A stretch of DNA of 64,000 nucleotides from Globodera rostochiensis. Its lineage: Eukaryota > Nematoda > Chromadorea > Rhabditida > Heteroderidae. Every line of letters starts with the position of its first letter. Position 1 is the stretch's first letter. The notes beneath the pieces are model-generated. The model saw only the letters and a program-made list of their open reading frames with translations. It had not been told where the DNA came from and made no database searches. The translations under genes were made by a program, and so were the position numbers. Below, piece after piece: positions 1 through 12,169 of this stretch. The DNA is taken from positions 1,229,501 to 1,293,500 of the forward strand of contig JAEVLN010000001.1 of assembly GCA_018350325.1 (NCBI GenBank), written 5' to 3'.

Positions 1-46
1 AAAAAGTTGCATAAAATGTTGAGCCGGTGAGCAAATAATGGAACAG

Positions 47-190
47 TCCGAAGGATTGGGAAATGTCTGATCAGCGATCAGATCATCGCCGGTACAGAGG
101 ATTTGGAAAGATCTGATCAGCAGAGACCAGATCAACGCCGATCCGAAGGATTGGGAAAGGTCTATCTGATCAGCGATCAGATCAACGCCT
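47..190. repeat. Three diverged ~48-nt direct repeats
   Basis: Three consecutive units (about 47-90, 91-139 and 140-190) share the order GGATTTGG/GGATTGGG, then a TCTGATCAG core, then CAGATCAACGCC or CAGATCATCGCC. The units are diverged but aligned. Nothing in them looks coding. The palindrome TGATCA is prominent in them and recurs elsewhere in the window. Confidence 0.6.
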
Positions 191-255
191 ACGAATTAAT
201 CAGAAAAATAATCCCTTCTGTGTTAATAATATCTGATCAGCCCAATTTTACTCAG

Positions 256-687
256 GGATCACCTGATATCCAACCAACCAGTCGTCTCCGTGTCGATATC
301 TCAACATTCGGAAGTGCCCTCCTCCTCGTCGTCTTCATCTCTGAGCGGGCATCCGTCATCCTCAAGCGGTATCTCGTCTGCAGCCCCTTCACTTTCATCT
401 TCATCAAATTTGCTCATCATGGCACCACCTCCAGGTGGTCCACCTTGGATTTCATGGATTTTTTTGTTCAAATATTTATCACCGTTTTTGCAGTGCCAAG
501 CAGACGCTCGTCGTCCGGAAGCAGTATTTCCGCCGGCGGAGGCGGCGGTAGGCCCACGCCGCCGCATCACCGGAGGGGGACAACAACAACAACAACGAAA
601 AACAGCAGCAGTCCAACCGAGTTTGACAGAACAGAAGCAGCGGCCAGACAACAGCAGCAGCAGTCCGCCTGTGGCAATCATTTGTGA
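256..687 (+). CDS. Putative 3' exons of an unrecognised Ser/Gln-rich gene
   Basis: Two exons are proposed on the plus strand: about 256-433 and 497-687, with TGA at the end. The first opens after a TTTTACTCAG acceptor and encodes a Ser-rich stretch ending MAPPP. The intron (434-496, 63 nt) runs from CCAG|GTGGTC to a strong TTTTTGCAG acceptor, and the join keeps frame into a Gly-, Thr- and Gln-rich tail ending ACGNHL. No domain is recognised. The 5' part would lie outside the window or in unrecognised small exons. The minus strand of 301-430 also reads as a plausible acidic peptide, so the strand is not certain. The AT-rich middle and the splice signals favour plus. Confidence 0.35.
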   Translation, partial: GSPDIQPTSRLRVDISTFGSALLLVVFISERASVILKRYLVCSPFTFIFIKFAHHGTTSRWSTLDFMDFFVQIFITVFAVPSRRSSSGSSISAGGGGGRPTPPHHRRGTTTTTTKNSSSPTEFDRTEAAARQQQQQSACGNHL

Positions 688-1204
688 GCTTGTTGTTTTT
701 AAATTGTCATTTATGAATGGGTGCCAAGTACATTTGGCACTTTCTATGTGTATGCCTGAGGCAAAATGCCAATTATAAAAAAGATTTATTTAAAAAGGTA
801 CGCAAACATCGGCTACCAATCATCGTCACCGTACAAAAGTGCGTATCGCCAGTGCCAATTCCCCACAATACACCAGCAAATGTCGCCGCCACCCCTCTCC
901 GCCCATCGCCAGCCGCCGATGACGTCATCCACCAGCTTTTCTGCTTTGGTCCGTCCATTGTTAGGCGGGCAATCACCAAAGATTCATGAGGGCAGATCAA
1001 AAAGTCTCGGGTCACAAAATCCCTTGGAAAGTAGCGACTTTGAAACGTTCAGCGTCCCGTAGCATTTCGTTTTTGGCTGATTCTGGATCGATCGTTTTCT
1101 GATCATGATTGGATGGGATCATCCGGGTTCCAACAAATGCTTCCATTTGATCAGAGCGCAATTTTGACCAATTGTCTGATTTTGTTGCTCCTTCACTTCC
1201 ACAG

Positions 1205-2344
1205 AAGAATGTGGCCAGTTGTCGTCCCTGTACTTCTTCGTCAGCGTCGTCGCTGCTGGCTGCTGCCGCCTCCACACAATTGGGACAAATTGTGCGACGA
1301 CTGGACGCTGCACATCCGTTGCGCGTGCCGCTCATCGTCGGCCGTGCAGGCGGTGTGCAGGGTGGACAAGCGCATTCCACGGGCAGTTTGGACAGGCGAC
1401 TGAGACGAGTGCCAACGACGACGACGATGAAAATGGCATCATCGACTACATCAGCTAGTGCAATTTGGTAAGCTTTACATCATAAATCAATAAATCAGTT
1501 TCATTTGATAGGCTAATTTTTCAAAAATTTGCATTGTTTTTAGCCCCCCGGCGTTCCACCAATTACCCCCGCCTCCGCTGTCGAGAACGACGGCAATTGA
1601 AGAGTTGGTGGAGAGGGATCAACTGGTCACCACATTCCCGGCTGTCAGTGATCGGTGCGACAATGGCACAATAATGTGAGAAGAATTGAGAACTTCGGAA
1701 TTGAGTTCATTTTGATCGGAATCTGCACCTCGAGAATCACGGCAAAGATTCGTTTTTTTAGACGGGGACGGGGTTTAAACGGGGACGGGGAGTGTGCACG
1801 GTCTAAACGGGGACGGGGTCTAAACGGGGATTGGGAGTGTGCACGGTCTAAACGAGGACGGGGTCTAAACGGGGACGGGGAGTGTGCACGGTCTAAACGG
1901 GGACGGGGTCTAAACGGGGACGGGGTCTAAACGGGGACGGGGTCTAAACGGGGACGGGGTCTAAACGGGGACGGGGTCTAATTAGGAAATCTTTTAGACT
2001 TTCTATTCCCCCTTAAGCCAGCTGCTGAAAGCATCCTCTGACTTTGCACGATTTCGCTCAATTTCGGCGGTGTTGGACAAAAGCGCCCGGGGCGACTGCA
2101 GTGAAATGGTTTTGCAATTACCTATTATTATTTTTATTAATTTAATTTAATTTAATTTAATTATGTTTTAGTGATATTCTGTTTTAAGCATTTTCCACGG
2201 CCAAATGATCGCATGGAGGCACTTTTGGCATCCATTCATCGACAAAGTCGAGTGGGGTCAATTGCCTCCGATATCAGCACCAATTCGGCGACACCAAATA
2301 ATGATGGAGGCGGCGGCGGAGGAACAACAACAACTTTGGTCTGA
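1205..2344 (+). CDS. Putative 3' exons of an unrecognised gene, junctions unresolved
   Basis: A strong acceptor (TCACTTCCACAG) opens an exon at 1205-1467 ending TTTG|GTAAGC. A second exon (1544-1675) follows in phase and encodes a segment containing TAIEELVERDQLVTTFPAV. A likely last exon starts after TTTTAAG at 2189, contains RMEALLASIHRQSRVGSIAS, continues into a Gly/Thr-rich tail and ends with TGA at 2342-2344. The phase from exon 2 (ends phase 2) does not fit the attractive frame of the last exon. Either a weaker donor near 1647 with the acceptor at 2171 is used, or one exon is misjudged. Another candidate exon lies upstream (about 800-1062, C-terminal-like SSDFETFSVP). No family is recognised; the Ser/Arg/Pro-rich tail could belong to a channel or signalling protein, but this is unsupported. 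Confidence 0.3.
1761..1979. repeat. Minisatellite built on GGGGTCTAAACGGGGAC
   Basis: A 17-nt unit (GGGGTCTAAACGGGGAC) is repeated many times. Some copies alternate with a longer variant carrying GAGTGTGCACGGTCTAAAC. It lies in the presumed last intron of the 1205-2344 gene. The array is G-rich on the plus strand. Confidence 0.85.
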
Positions 2345-4330
2345 TGATCGATCTGTTGAGTGAAGAAGATGCTAACCGATGGGGGGACAAAACAGCTGAC
2401 ACTGATCAGCTGATCAGAATTTGCTGCTGAACAATTTCACCAAAATGTCTTCTGATTAAGGAGAGATAACGATTGAATGCCAACAACAAAAAAAATTTGC
2501 TAAATTTGTCCGTTGCGGCGTTTGTTTGCTTATAATTGTGCCGCTGGGTATGAGCATGAGTAGACTAGCACGGGACCAGTACTGAAGCTGGGACTGAAAT
2601 TTTTGGTTTCAGTTTTTTCAAGGCCTGTTTACCAGAAGTCCCGGTCCCATGCTACCCTAAGCAGGAGTCTTGGAGTTACTACTTACGACGAGCACCTCCC
2701 CCCCCCCCGATCAGTGATCAGCAGCCTTAATCAATTTACTTCATTTGAGTCGATTTTGATCACCTTTTTGATCTGATCGTTTGTTTACGGTTAGTTTTTC
2801 TCACGTGAACAAAATCCCTTCGATGCATACGACTGACCATTTATTGGGGGCGTCGAGGTCGACCCTAATTCCGAACATTCGACGGGACTGCATTTTTTGT
2901 CCCTTCAAGGGACGAACCCAATTTTATGTTCCCATTGACTCATCCCTATAATATTCTCTACATATTTATTCTTTTTTGTTTACATAGAGTGTGGTGTGTG
3001 TGTGTGTGTGTGTGTGTGTTGTGGTGTAGTTTACCCCTTCCCATAGTTTTTGCTGTTTTGGACCCCCCCCCCCCCTCTCCGTTCACTCACCACCAAATTT
3101 GCTTCACCGACGACCCCCCCCCCAGCGACGACCCCCCCCCCCCCCAGCGACGACCCCCCCCCGGCGACGATCCCCCCCCCCCCCCCCCGGCGACGATCCC
3201 CCCCCCCCCCCCGGCGACGATCCCCCGCCCCATTCATTGCTCCATTTTGAGGACGGTTGGTGGTCGTCGTTTGGATGTGATAAATGTTAGTGAGATAACA
3301 CAGCAACCTGTTCTCCCCGCCCCCCACCCCGCACTCATTCTCCCGTTAATTTGATCTCTTCCGTCCCATTCATTCATTCCTCTTCCATTCATCCCCACAT
3401 TCTACATATCATCACATTCATTCATCCGTGCCCCCCCCCATTGTCTCTTCTTCATCCTTTTCAACCATCCGTCATCCGATAATTAGATAACGGACCGCCA
3501 TCAGCTCTTTCGTCTTCCGTTCATTCATCCTTCAATCTTCTGTTCATTTATCCTTCAATCTTCCGGTTTCCTCATCATCTTTTGTTCATTCAACCTTCAA
3601 TCTTCCATTCATTCATCCTTCAATCTTCCGGTTTCCTTATCATCTTCCGTTCATTCAACCTTCAATCTTCCGTTCATTTTATCCTTGAATCTTCCGTTCA
3701 TTCCTTATCATCTTCCATTCGAATCCTCAACCTTTCATTCTTCCGACTAACTGCTCATTCAAAACCAACTTGAGTAGCTCGCAAGGGATTCGGTGGGAGA
3801 ATCTCGGGTTCCCCGACCAATTTGAGGACAAGGGGGCATCCCGATTTTCAAAAGTGAGGGGCACAATCCCCGAAACTCACCTAAAATGGCACCTCAGCAG
3901 TTTGGACCATCTGTCCATCAATCTTCATCATTCTTCAATTTACTTTGTCTTCATATCCCGTCCCTCCGGGTGCAGTTGAGCAGCACAAATTACGCGGGAA
4001 AACTTTGCCCCCCCCCCCCCCCCCCCCCCTCGGGGCAAATTGCCACCGTCTCCCCTTTGCCCACAGGCACCGCGCTTCATTCGAATATTCGCGGCTGTCA
4101 ATAATTACACCTGCCAGCCGCTGGTCCTCTATAAATTAAGTCTAATTCGGGCACCGCATTTTCCCATCTGTGAGGGGCCTCAGGCAGCAACAGCAGCAGC
4201 CAGGAGAATAGTCAGTTAGCAGCAGTCTTCGCACTTACAAATCAGCAGAGCCTTGGGATGGGAAGAGGACGAATGAAGGGGACGCGCCTATTTATAGCCT
4301 CCGGCCATCCCCGACCCCCCAGCATGCGTC
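2345..4330. other. Intergenic; homopolymer C, GT and TTCAT-type repeats
   Basis: No gene is seen. A small inverted repeat occupies 2566-2654: the left end TAGCACGGGACC is mirrored by GGTCCCATGCTA, so it may be a miniature element. A (GT)n tract lies near 2990-3020. Poly-C runs separated by GACGA occur at about 3063-3230. Diverged repeats of the TTCATTCATCCTTCAATCTTCC type (about 23 nt) fill 3360-3740. A further poly-C run is near 4009-4030. Confidence 0.6.
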
Positions 4331-5306
4331 CCCGAAGATGCCGCCCCAAGGTCCCCCACCCCTCTCCTCCCCCCCCCCCCGACATGCAGTCCTCGAAGAA
4401 CTCCCCAAGGTCCCCCACCCCTCTCCTGCCCCCCCCCGACATGCAGTCCCCGAAGAACTCCGGTCCCCGAAGATGCCGCCCCAACGTCCCCGCACATGCA
4501 GTCCCCGAAGAACTCCCCAAGGTCCCCCACCCCTCTCCTCCCCCCCCCCCGACATGCAGCCCCCGAAGAACTCCGGTCCCCGAAGATGCCGCCTCAACGT
4601 CCCCGCACATGCAGTCCCCGAAGAACTCCCCAAGGTCCCCCACCCCTCCCCCCCCCCCGACATGCAGTCCCCGAAGAACTCCGGTCCCCGAAGATGCCGC
4701 CCCAACGTCCCCGCACATGCAGTCCCCGAAGAACTCCCCAACGTCCCCCACCCCTCTCCTCCCCCCCCCCCCGACATGCAGTCCCCGAAGAACTCCGGTC
4801 CCCGAAGATGCCGCCCCAACGTCCCCGCACATGCAGTCCCCGAAGAACTCCCCAAGGTCCCCCACCCCTCTCCTCCCCCCCCCCCCCGACATGCAGTCCC
4901 CGAAGAACTCCGGTCCCCGAAGATGCCGCCCCAACGTCCCCGCACATGCAGTCCCCGAAGAACTCCCCAAGGTCCCCCACCCTTCTCCTCCCCCCCCCCC
5001 GACATGCAGTCCCCGAAGAGCTCCGGTCCCCGAAGATGCCGCCTCCCCCCCCCCGACATGCAGTCCCCGAAGAACTCCGGTCCCCGAAGATGCCGCCCCA
5101 AGGCTCCCCGCACATGCAATCCTCGAAGAACTCCCCAAGGTCCCCCACCCTTCTCCCCCCCCCCCCCCGACATGCAGTCCCCGAAGAGCTCCGGTCCCCG
5201 AAGATGCCGCCTCCCCCCCCCCCGACATGCAGTCCTCGAAGAACTCCGGTCCCCGAATATGCCACCTCCAAGATCCCCGACCCCTCTCCCCCCGACATGC
5301 AGTCCC
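4331..5306. repeat. GC-rich minisatellite, ~110-115 nt unit
   Basis: The unit contains CGGTCCCCGAAGATGCCGCC, then CAACGTCCCCGCACATGCAG, then CCCCGAAGAACTCCCCAAGG, then a CCCCTCTCCT-polyC-GACATGCAG linker. Starts of the CGGTCCCCGAAG core fall near 4461, 4573, 4682, 4796 and 4911, and later copies are truncated. The array is open for more than 240 codons in several frames on both strands because stop codons are absent from the repeat, not because it codes. Confidence 0.85.
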
Positions 5307-5844
5307 CGTTTTTGTCGGAATTTAAAATATTCAATATTCAATTACAGTAGTTTACGCCAATTAAAATCCAATCCCGATCTCTCACACCAATTTAATTTCC
5401 TCATCGAATTCCCTCCCGCCGTTTGTTTTTATCAAATCGTTTCAGAAACGATGATACTTTTTACCATTCCCCTCAACTCGTCCCATGCATTTGCGCCCAT
5501 TTCTTCATCGTCCATCCCTTTTCCTCTTTTGCCCCACGCAATTTTCCACTCGGTGGGCATCGCGCCAAAAGCCAATTATTCCATCATAGCCCCGCCGGCG
5601 CTGTGTCCTCTCTCCGTACCACACCGCCGCCACCAGCAGCAGCAGCAGCAGCGGCACATTATCCCCTCCCATTTCTCCCGCCGCCGACGTCCCCCCCCCC
5701 CCCAATTTTATTATTTTTAGCAAAATGTGGCCAAAACCTGTGGGGCGAATGAGCAGAATTATATGCACTTTTCAAATCCAATTTATCCCCGAAACAATGG
5801 ATCAACTCGGTCCATTTTTTTTGTTGCCTGAATGCTTTTGGCCT
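5307..5844. other. Non-coding AT/C-rich spacer
   Basis: No convincing exon is seen. It contains a short (CAG)n tract near 5633-5652 and a poly-C run near 5691-5702. Confidence 0.4.
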
Positions 5845-7144
5845 GGGCCCTTTACCAAATCTCACTTTTACTTTTAACTTGTTAAAAGTTCAAGTTAAAA
5901 GTTAAGGTTAAAAGTAAAAAATAACGCGTACCAATTCTTGCCATTAAAAAGTTAAAAGTTAAAGGCAGAAATCTTCAAAGTTAAAGGTTAAAGTTAAAAG
6001 TTCAAAGCAAACGCGTACCAATTGATTTTTTTTCACTTGAAAGTTTTTAATGGTAACTTTTAATCAATTGGTACGCAAGCTTCCCCAAATTCCACAAAAC
6101 CATAGGGGGGCCCTGTTGGTCAACATTTTTGAAAAAATTTTGTATTCTAAAAATTGTCTGAAAATACGTTATTTGATGCACTGATTACGAATTCGTCAAT
6201 AGCAAATAAAAATTGAGAATTTAAATCGGTTTTTGAATTTTTTGAAATTAAGGAAAAAAGTCATGCCTCGGGAATTGGAGTCCCGCCGACGGAAAAAATT
6301 TAAAAAAAAATTAAATGCATGTTTTCTAGGGTGAAAATATGCGTAGAAAACGAATTCGATCTCGGATTATGCGAATATCGAAAACCGAACCCGCATCAGT
6401 GATCTACATCCGATCAATTTGCATATCGGTAAAATATTGAGGCGGTGTTACCGCATAGTGCTTGATTTTCTGGGGCACCTTTTTGGGAAAAAAAGTGCCG
6501 AAGGAGACCGATTCGAACATTTTTTGCTATTTTAGAAAGAACATTTTTCGAAATCTAAAAAAAGTTCGAATTCGGGTTTGGGGTTTTACATTCGCAAAAT
6601 CCAAGCTCGGATTCGTATTCTTCGCATATTTTTACCATAGAAAAAAATAAACTTAAAATTGTAAACATTTAAAAATTTTTTAATTTATTTTCGTAGGGAC
6701 CACAATTCCAAAGGATTGCCGAAAAAATACAACTTTCGAGAACATTTTTTTTGTCGAAAAAGTAAGTGGTCAAAAAATCTGAAAAAAATATATGTGATAG
6801 AAAGTCTCTATTTGAGCTTCCTCTAAAATTTCACATTTTTCTGTTAAGCCAGTCTCGAGTTATAAAAATTTAAATTATTGATTTAGGCCGCTTTTTTACT
6901 TTGAAGAAATTTATTAAAAGTTAATGGCAAAAGTTCAAAGTTAAAAGTAACTTTTAAAAGTAACGTGAATTAAAGGTAACAATTGGTACGCAGTCACCCT
7001 TAACTTTGAAGTTTTCGCTTTTAACTTTTAACTTTGAACTTTTAACTTGAAAAGCACATTTGGTATGCAAAGTTTTAACTTTTTCAAAGTTAAAGTGAAA
7101 ATCTTCAAAGTTAAAAGTTAAAAGTGAGATTTGGTAAAGGGCCC
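5845..7144. mobile_element. 1.3 kb element with terminal inverted repeats (non-autonomous)
   Basis: The left end (GGGCCCTTTACCAAATCTCA, from 5845) is mirrored at the right end (TGAGATTTGGTAAAGGGCCC, ending 7144). Both ends are followed inward by arrays of AACTTTTAACTTT-like motifs. A GCGTACCAATT motif recurs inside in both orientations (for example near 5933, 6013, 6069 and 6981). There is no transposase-like reading frame, so this looks like a non-autonomous DNA transposon. A second inverted-repeat family seems nested at about 6300-6700. No clear target-site duplication was found. Confidence 0.6.
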
Positions 7145-10100
7145 TGCGGCGTTTTTGGGCCCAAAATGATTAAGATTCGATCTAATTACATTGATCGCCC
7201 TGTCCAAAAACCCAATTCATTTGGCTTACAAATTAGCACTGCGCGGAGTGCCTGGCAAATGGCTTCTCCCCCATTTTAGGCCGCCAAAATTGGCTCCCAT
7301 CGGTTTTCTGTTCTTCTTTTTTTTGATTACCTTCCGGAGAATTTTGGTTGTGCTATTTAGTTGGGATATTTTTTGCAAAATAATTTTCCTTTCCCACAGC
7401 CAAAAAGTGGTCCAAATTGGACTCTTCACAATGACTGATAGGAGCAGCGGGGGGAGGGGAGGGGGGTGAGTCATTCGTCCCATCCCCGCATTTTCCATTC
7501 CCCCAATTCCATTTACTCCCCCCCCCCCCCCCCCCCGACTCATCCTCTCCCCATTCATTTTTTTGTTTTTTTCGGACAAATTTTTTTTATGACATTCCGC
7601 GATCGTTGAGTGCCAAAATGGACGGACTTTTTCCTTTACACCTTTTGGTCAAAAATGAATTCGGTTGGCTACACTGCTGCTGGTGAAGAAAAGATGGAAC
7701 CCCTCAGGCAACAGATTTCAAAACTTAAATGGACGACCAAAAGCCAATCCGGTTACAATTAAAAGGATGGGACCGATTACAAAAAAAAAACCCATATAAA
7801 CATTAACTTTTGTGTCTGGAAATTTTTCAAATAAATTTCTGGAAACAAAAAAAAAGTAAAAAAGCGCGTTTTCGACCGATTTCGAACCCTGAACCCGAAT
7901 TTGAACTTTTGTTCGAGAATTCAACCAAAAATCAATTTTCCCTCAAAATCATTCAAAAAGCATGAATTCGATCATTTTTGTTGTAATCTTGTGCTTTTTG
8001 GATGATTTTTTTAATTTAAAATTTTGGTCGTCGATTTACTTTTTTTTGTTTTTGTGATCACCAAAAAACGGGGGGAAGGGGGGAGGGGGAAAGGTGATCG
8101 ATCATCCCGCGCCTCATTCGTCTTCATCAAAACTTCATTCTCGCCCGCCCGCCCCCTCCGGGGGTCCATTTTTATGACAAAGGACAAAAAGTTGAGAGTA
8201 CCCGCAGGGGTCAGGACAGGACAGGAACAGGTCCCCGTCCTTCTGTTTAGAATCGGAGCAAAAATTTCGGGAATTCCCGAGACGAACTCAATCGATTATG
8301 GACGAATGCAAAGAATAATGAGTTGGGACAAGATCGTGGCCTAACCTGATCGGACACCGAATAAAGACCAATTTCGTTGGTTCAGCTCATTTAAAAAAGT
8401 GATCATCCTAATCCCTCCCCTTTCTTTACCCATTCTATTTCTGAACATTTTTCTGAAGGATTGACCGGCGGGTTAAAAAAATGCCGGAATTGGATTTTAT
8501 GATGGCATGCCGACATGTTTCGTGTTTGTGAGTGCATCACCGCCACTCTTTTGCCGACCTCCTCATTTGGCCCGAGGCTAATTTTGTCGGCCTTGCTCAG
8601 AGCCAAAATTTGTCCATTACTCACATTCGCCGTCCCCCCCCTCCCCTCTCCCGCCACATCGTTTCTCAGCCACAACCGGCGACCACCCAACCTTATCGTG
8701 ACTTCTTTCTGTTCCCATTTCTGCTCTTTTTGCCTCATTTTTTCCGTTTTTGTTACTATTTTAAATCAGTTCATTTTATACTTGAGTAGAAGCTATCTGT
8801 AGGTTATAAATGGACAAACATTAAATGAACATGGCTGAAAAAGCCCAGAATTTCGGGGGGTTTAGGCTTTTTCAATTATCAATCGCCGGAAGGCACAGCT
8901 CGCCGAATGGCGTTGAAATGGCAGCGCTTATCCCAAGTCTTCCCCTGACCAAAAATGTCGTTCGTTTATTTGGAAACATTTTAAACTTTTTCTTCAACCA
9001 CTGCTGGTGAGGGATTTTGTGCTTTGGCCTCGCTGCCTTTCCCCCGTTTCATTCCGTTTACAAATCCTCTGGCAGACCCCCCCCCCCCGGCGACAACTTT
9101 TTTTTGCCCAAAACATTTGTCACAGAACTTTCATTTTTCAGAAATTTGGAAGCCATTTGCCTCCATTTGTCGTTGGGGGGGGGGAGGGGGGGAAAGGCCA
9201 ATGCTTTTGAAAAGTTTTGACGAATGTCCGTCCGTCCACAAAACAATCCATCACTCTCTGAACTTTGCCTCAAATTCCGTTGTCGTTGAACATATTTCAC
9301 TGCCGTCGTCCATTCTTTGCATTCCTCCATTTTGTGGTGTAAAGTGTTAAAACGCGGTGAATTCTGGTAATGATCAGCCCCGGGATGGATGAGTAACAGA
9401 TTGATGAGTCGACGGAATGGGGTCGGCGGGTGGCGGCGATGCTCCGATGCTCACCACCCAACTCATGGGGGGGGCATCGGGGGGTTTACCCCATGGGACC
9501 GGATCGCTTCAATCCTATAAATACAACATTCTCCTCTGCCTTCTCATCATCATCATCCTCCTCCCTCCGCGCCCCATTGTATTTCATTTCCATAAATCGC
9601 CGGGGGGGGGGGGTGGACTGCTCGCACACTGTTGGGGCTGGAGGACGGCGATTAGGGTGGTGGGGGGCACGCAGTACAATTAACCCGCTGAAGGGACGAC
9701 AATTAGGCTGCGGGCACTACAATTCTCTGTTGGGTTTTGTCGTCTGCGTCTGTCGAGCCGAGCATTCGACGCCTCACCCCCCCCCCCCCCCGGGGGGGAA
9801 AGAGGATCCATTACCAACCTCCAAACAACCTTCAATCTCTGCTTCCCCCCCCCCGCCCCGTCCACGTCCACCCCTCAATTACTGTTGTTTATTTGTCGAC
9901 AATTTCTCGCCCTCTCCCCAATCCTCGACAGATCATCAAAATTTAGTACAATCGAAGGCGAATATGCGCAAAATGTAATTTTTTTGAATTTTTTAAAATG
10001 CTATTGCTTTTGTTGGCAAAATGTTTCTTTCAAAAAAGTGAGCGTAAATTTTCAAAAAAAAAAAAGAATTGTTTAAAAGTGTTTGTTCTAAATTTGTACA

Positions 10101-12169
10101 TTTTTAGCAAAATTCTTCCATTCTTTCTGCCCCATTCTCTCGACAAAAATGTTTTGTGTATTTCATTGTAATTCATTTGCATCGCTTTGCTGTTGGAAGT
10201 GTCCGTTCCCATCCCATCCCATATTTATTGTGTATTTACTTGCATAAAATGACATTTCTCTGAACTATCTCATCAAAAATTGCTGATAATGCCACAAAGA
10301 TTCGATCTTTCTGCCGGCGTCCCATCCGCCGTCCGATTCCGATGACCCTTGAGCCCAGCCAAGCCCCCCCCCTCCCCTCCCTCCCTGCCCGTCGTTGTCC
10401 CCCCTCACCCCCCCCCCCCCCCTCTGCCCGTCGCGTTGTTTGCTCTCCTGCCATTTTATGATTCATTCCCCACTCATCTCCCATCCGCCGTTTGCTCTGC
10501 TGCTGTTGATCCCCATCTTTCTTTCTTCTGACTCATTCTATGCCGCTGCCGCCGCTCTTTTTTGTCCATTTTATCTGCCATCCTATTCATTTATCAATCA
10601 TCGTAGTCTCCTCCTGCCTCCTCCCAAGTGTGCCCAACTTTACCCCCCCCCCCCCCCCTCTGACCTCATCAAACGATGGCAAAGCAGAGACCTTTGCCAT
10701 TCCTCTCAACACAATCTTTGTACTCATTTTTTTGAATATTTAACTAAAAAAGAATTAAAAAAAACTTTTCCGCGCAGCTTTTGGTCGATTATTCTCGTTT
10801 TCATTTGTCAGCACTCTACAAAACATACAAAAGTGTTTTTAATGTTTATTGACAATGGTAGACCAACCGGTGAACAGCAGTGGCTATGTTTTGAAAGGGA
10901 ATGCTTCCGGTTGCCCGCCTCTTTTTTTTTTTGACATTCACAAGTTTTTTTGGGGTGAAATGGATGGAATTTGCGTTCCTTAAATCACAAATGCATTGTT
11001 TTTCGCTGTGCTTCCGTTTTTGAACATCTGCCAGCCCCCGCCTCTCGCCCTTTACACCGCCACCCCCCGGGGGGCGGGTTGTTTTATTTATTCTTTGTTC
11101 CATTCGTCATCCTTCTGCTGACTGACAACCCCTAGCCCGCCCATTTCTTTCTCCTTCATCATTTATTTCACCAATTCCGTCCATTCTTTGGACATTTTCC
11201 TATTTTTGATGGCTTTGCCATCGCCCATAAATTTCGTCCGCCTTTCTTCGTCTGTCCCTCTCGGGCTTTGGCTTTGGGGACGGACATTCGCGTCCAATTT
11301 TCTCAACTTTCATTTCCCATTCGGTCTCCATATTGATGGTGTCAACCCCCCCCCCCCTTTAGCCATCCGCCTTTTTAGTTCAAAAAGGCTTCATTCTTTG
11401 TATTCCAACCCGTCCATCCATCCTTTACTTATGAATTGAATTTGGATATCAGATACCACCCGTATGGTAAATTCTCTTTGTCAGTAGGTAGTACCGATTA
11501 GCTCTGATTTTAAAGAAAAACATTTTTTTATGAGCGAAGACAACAAATTTCGTAAAATTATAGCAGCGCTGGCGCGCTTCCACGTCGTGGATCGCCGTCC
11601 AAATTTTATCGCCATACATAATGAGGAAGGAATGGAGTTTATTTTCAAACCAAAAAAGGAAAAAGACCACCCTATACTAACAAACTGCAATTTTGTTAGT
11701 TTTTTTAGGCCCAACTCTTAATTTATGAGAATTTAGGTCGCTTAATCTAACATTTACCAGACCGACAAGTACTATTCTTGCAGTCCGAAAAAAGGGGGCC
11801 TCCTTACCTTAATCTCCAAATAAGTACACTTTCACAAATCTACTCGACGACCAAAGGTCCCACCAATCGAAGTCATTCCGCCTTCTCTGTGTGCATCCCC
11901 CACACCCCCCTCATCATCGCCTTTCCTTCAATGACTTTCTTCGCAAAGGCCCTCCCATTGACAAAGTTAGCGTCCCTTCCCGCGCCGTCCCCCCGTTCCT
12001 CATTTTTCTTCCTCCTATCCTTCATTTCAACCGTCGTCCACTACACTCATTCATCTATCTCCATTCCATCCATTTCCTCCGACCCCTTCAATCCCCCCAT
12101 CCTTCGTCCATCCAACCGAAAATTGTTGCGCATTTTTTGTCCTCCAAATATTTAAAAAAAAGAAGCAAA
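7145..12169. other. Gene-poor, pyrimidine-rich plus strand
   Basis: No gene could be supported. The sequence has many C runs (for example 7516-7537, 9776-9792, 10409-10423 and 10643-10657) and CT/CCAT-rich stretches. Short open frames are low complexity. The stretch 11450-11780 has somewhat balanced composition and short open frames on both strands, but no family is recognised and no splice structure is convincing. Confidence 0.4.

Noticed and set aside
4242..5720. Very long open frames on both strands over the GC-rich repeat
   Set aside because: They are products of a stop-free minisatellite. The same interval is open in several frames and both strands, and the predicted peptides are pure tandem repeats.
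11449..11721. Short open frames on both strands near 11.5 kb
   Set aside because: Balanced composition made them look interesting, but no family, start context or splice partner could be found.
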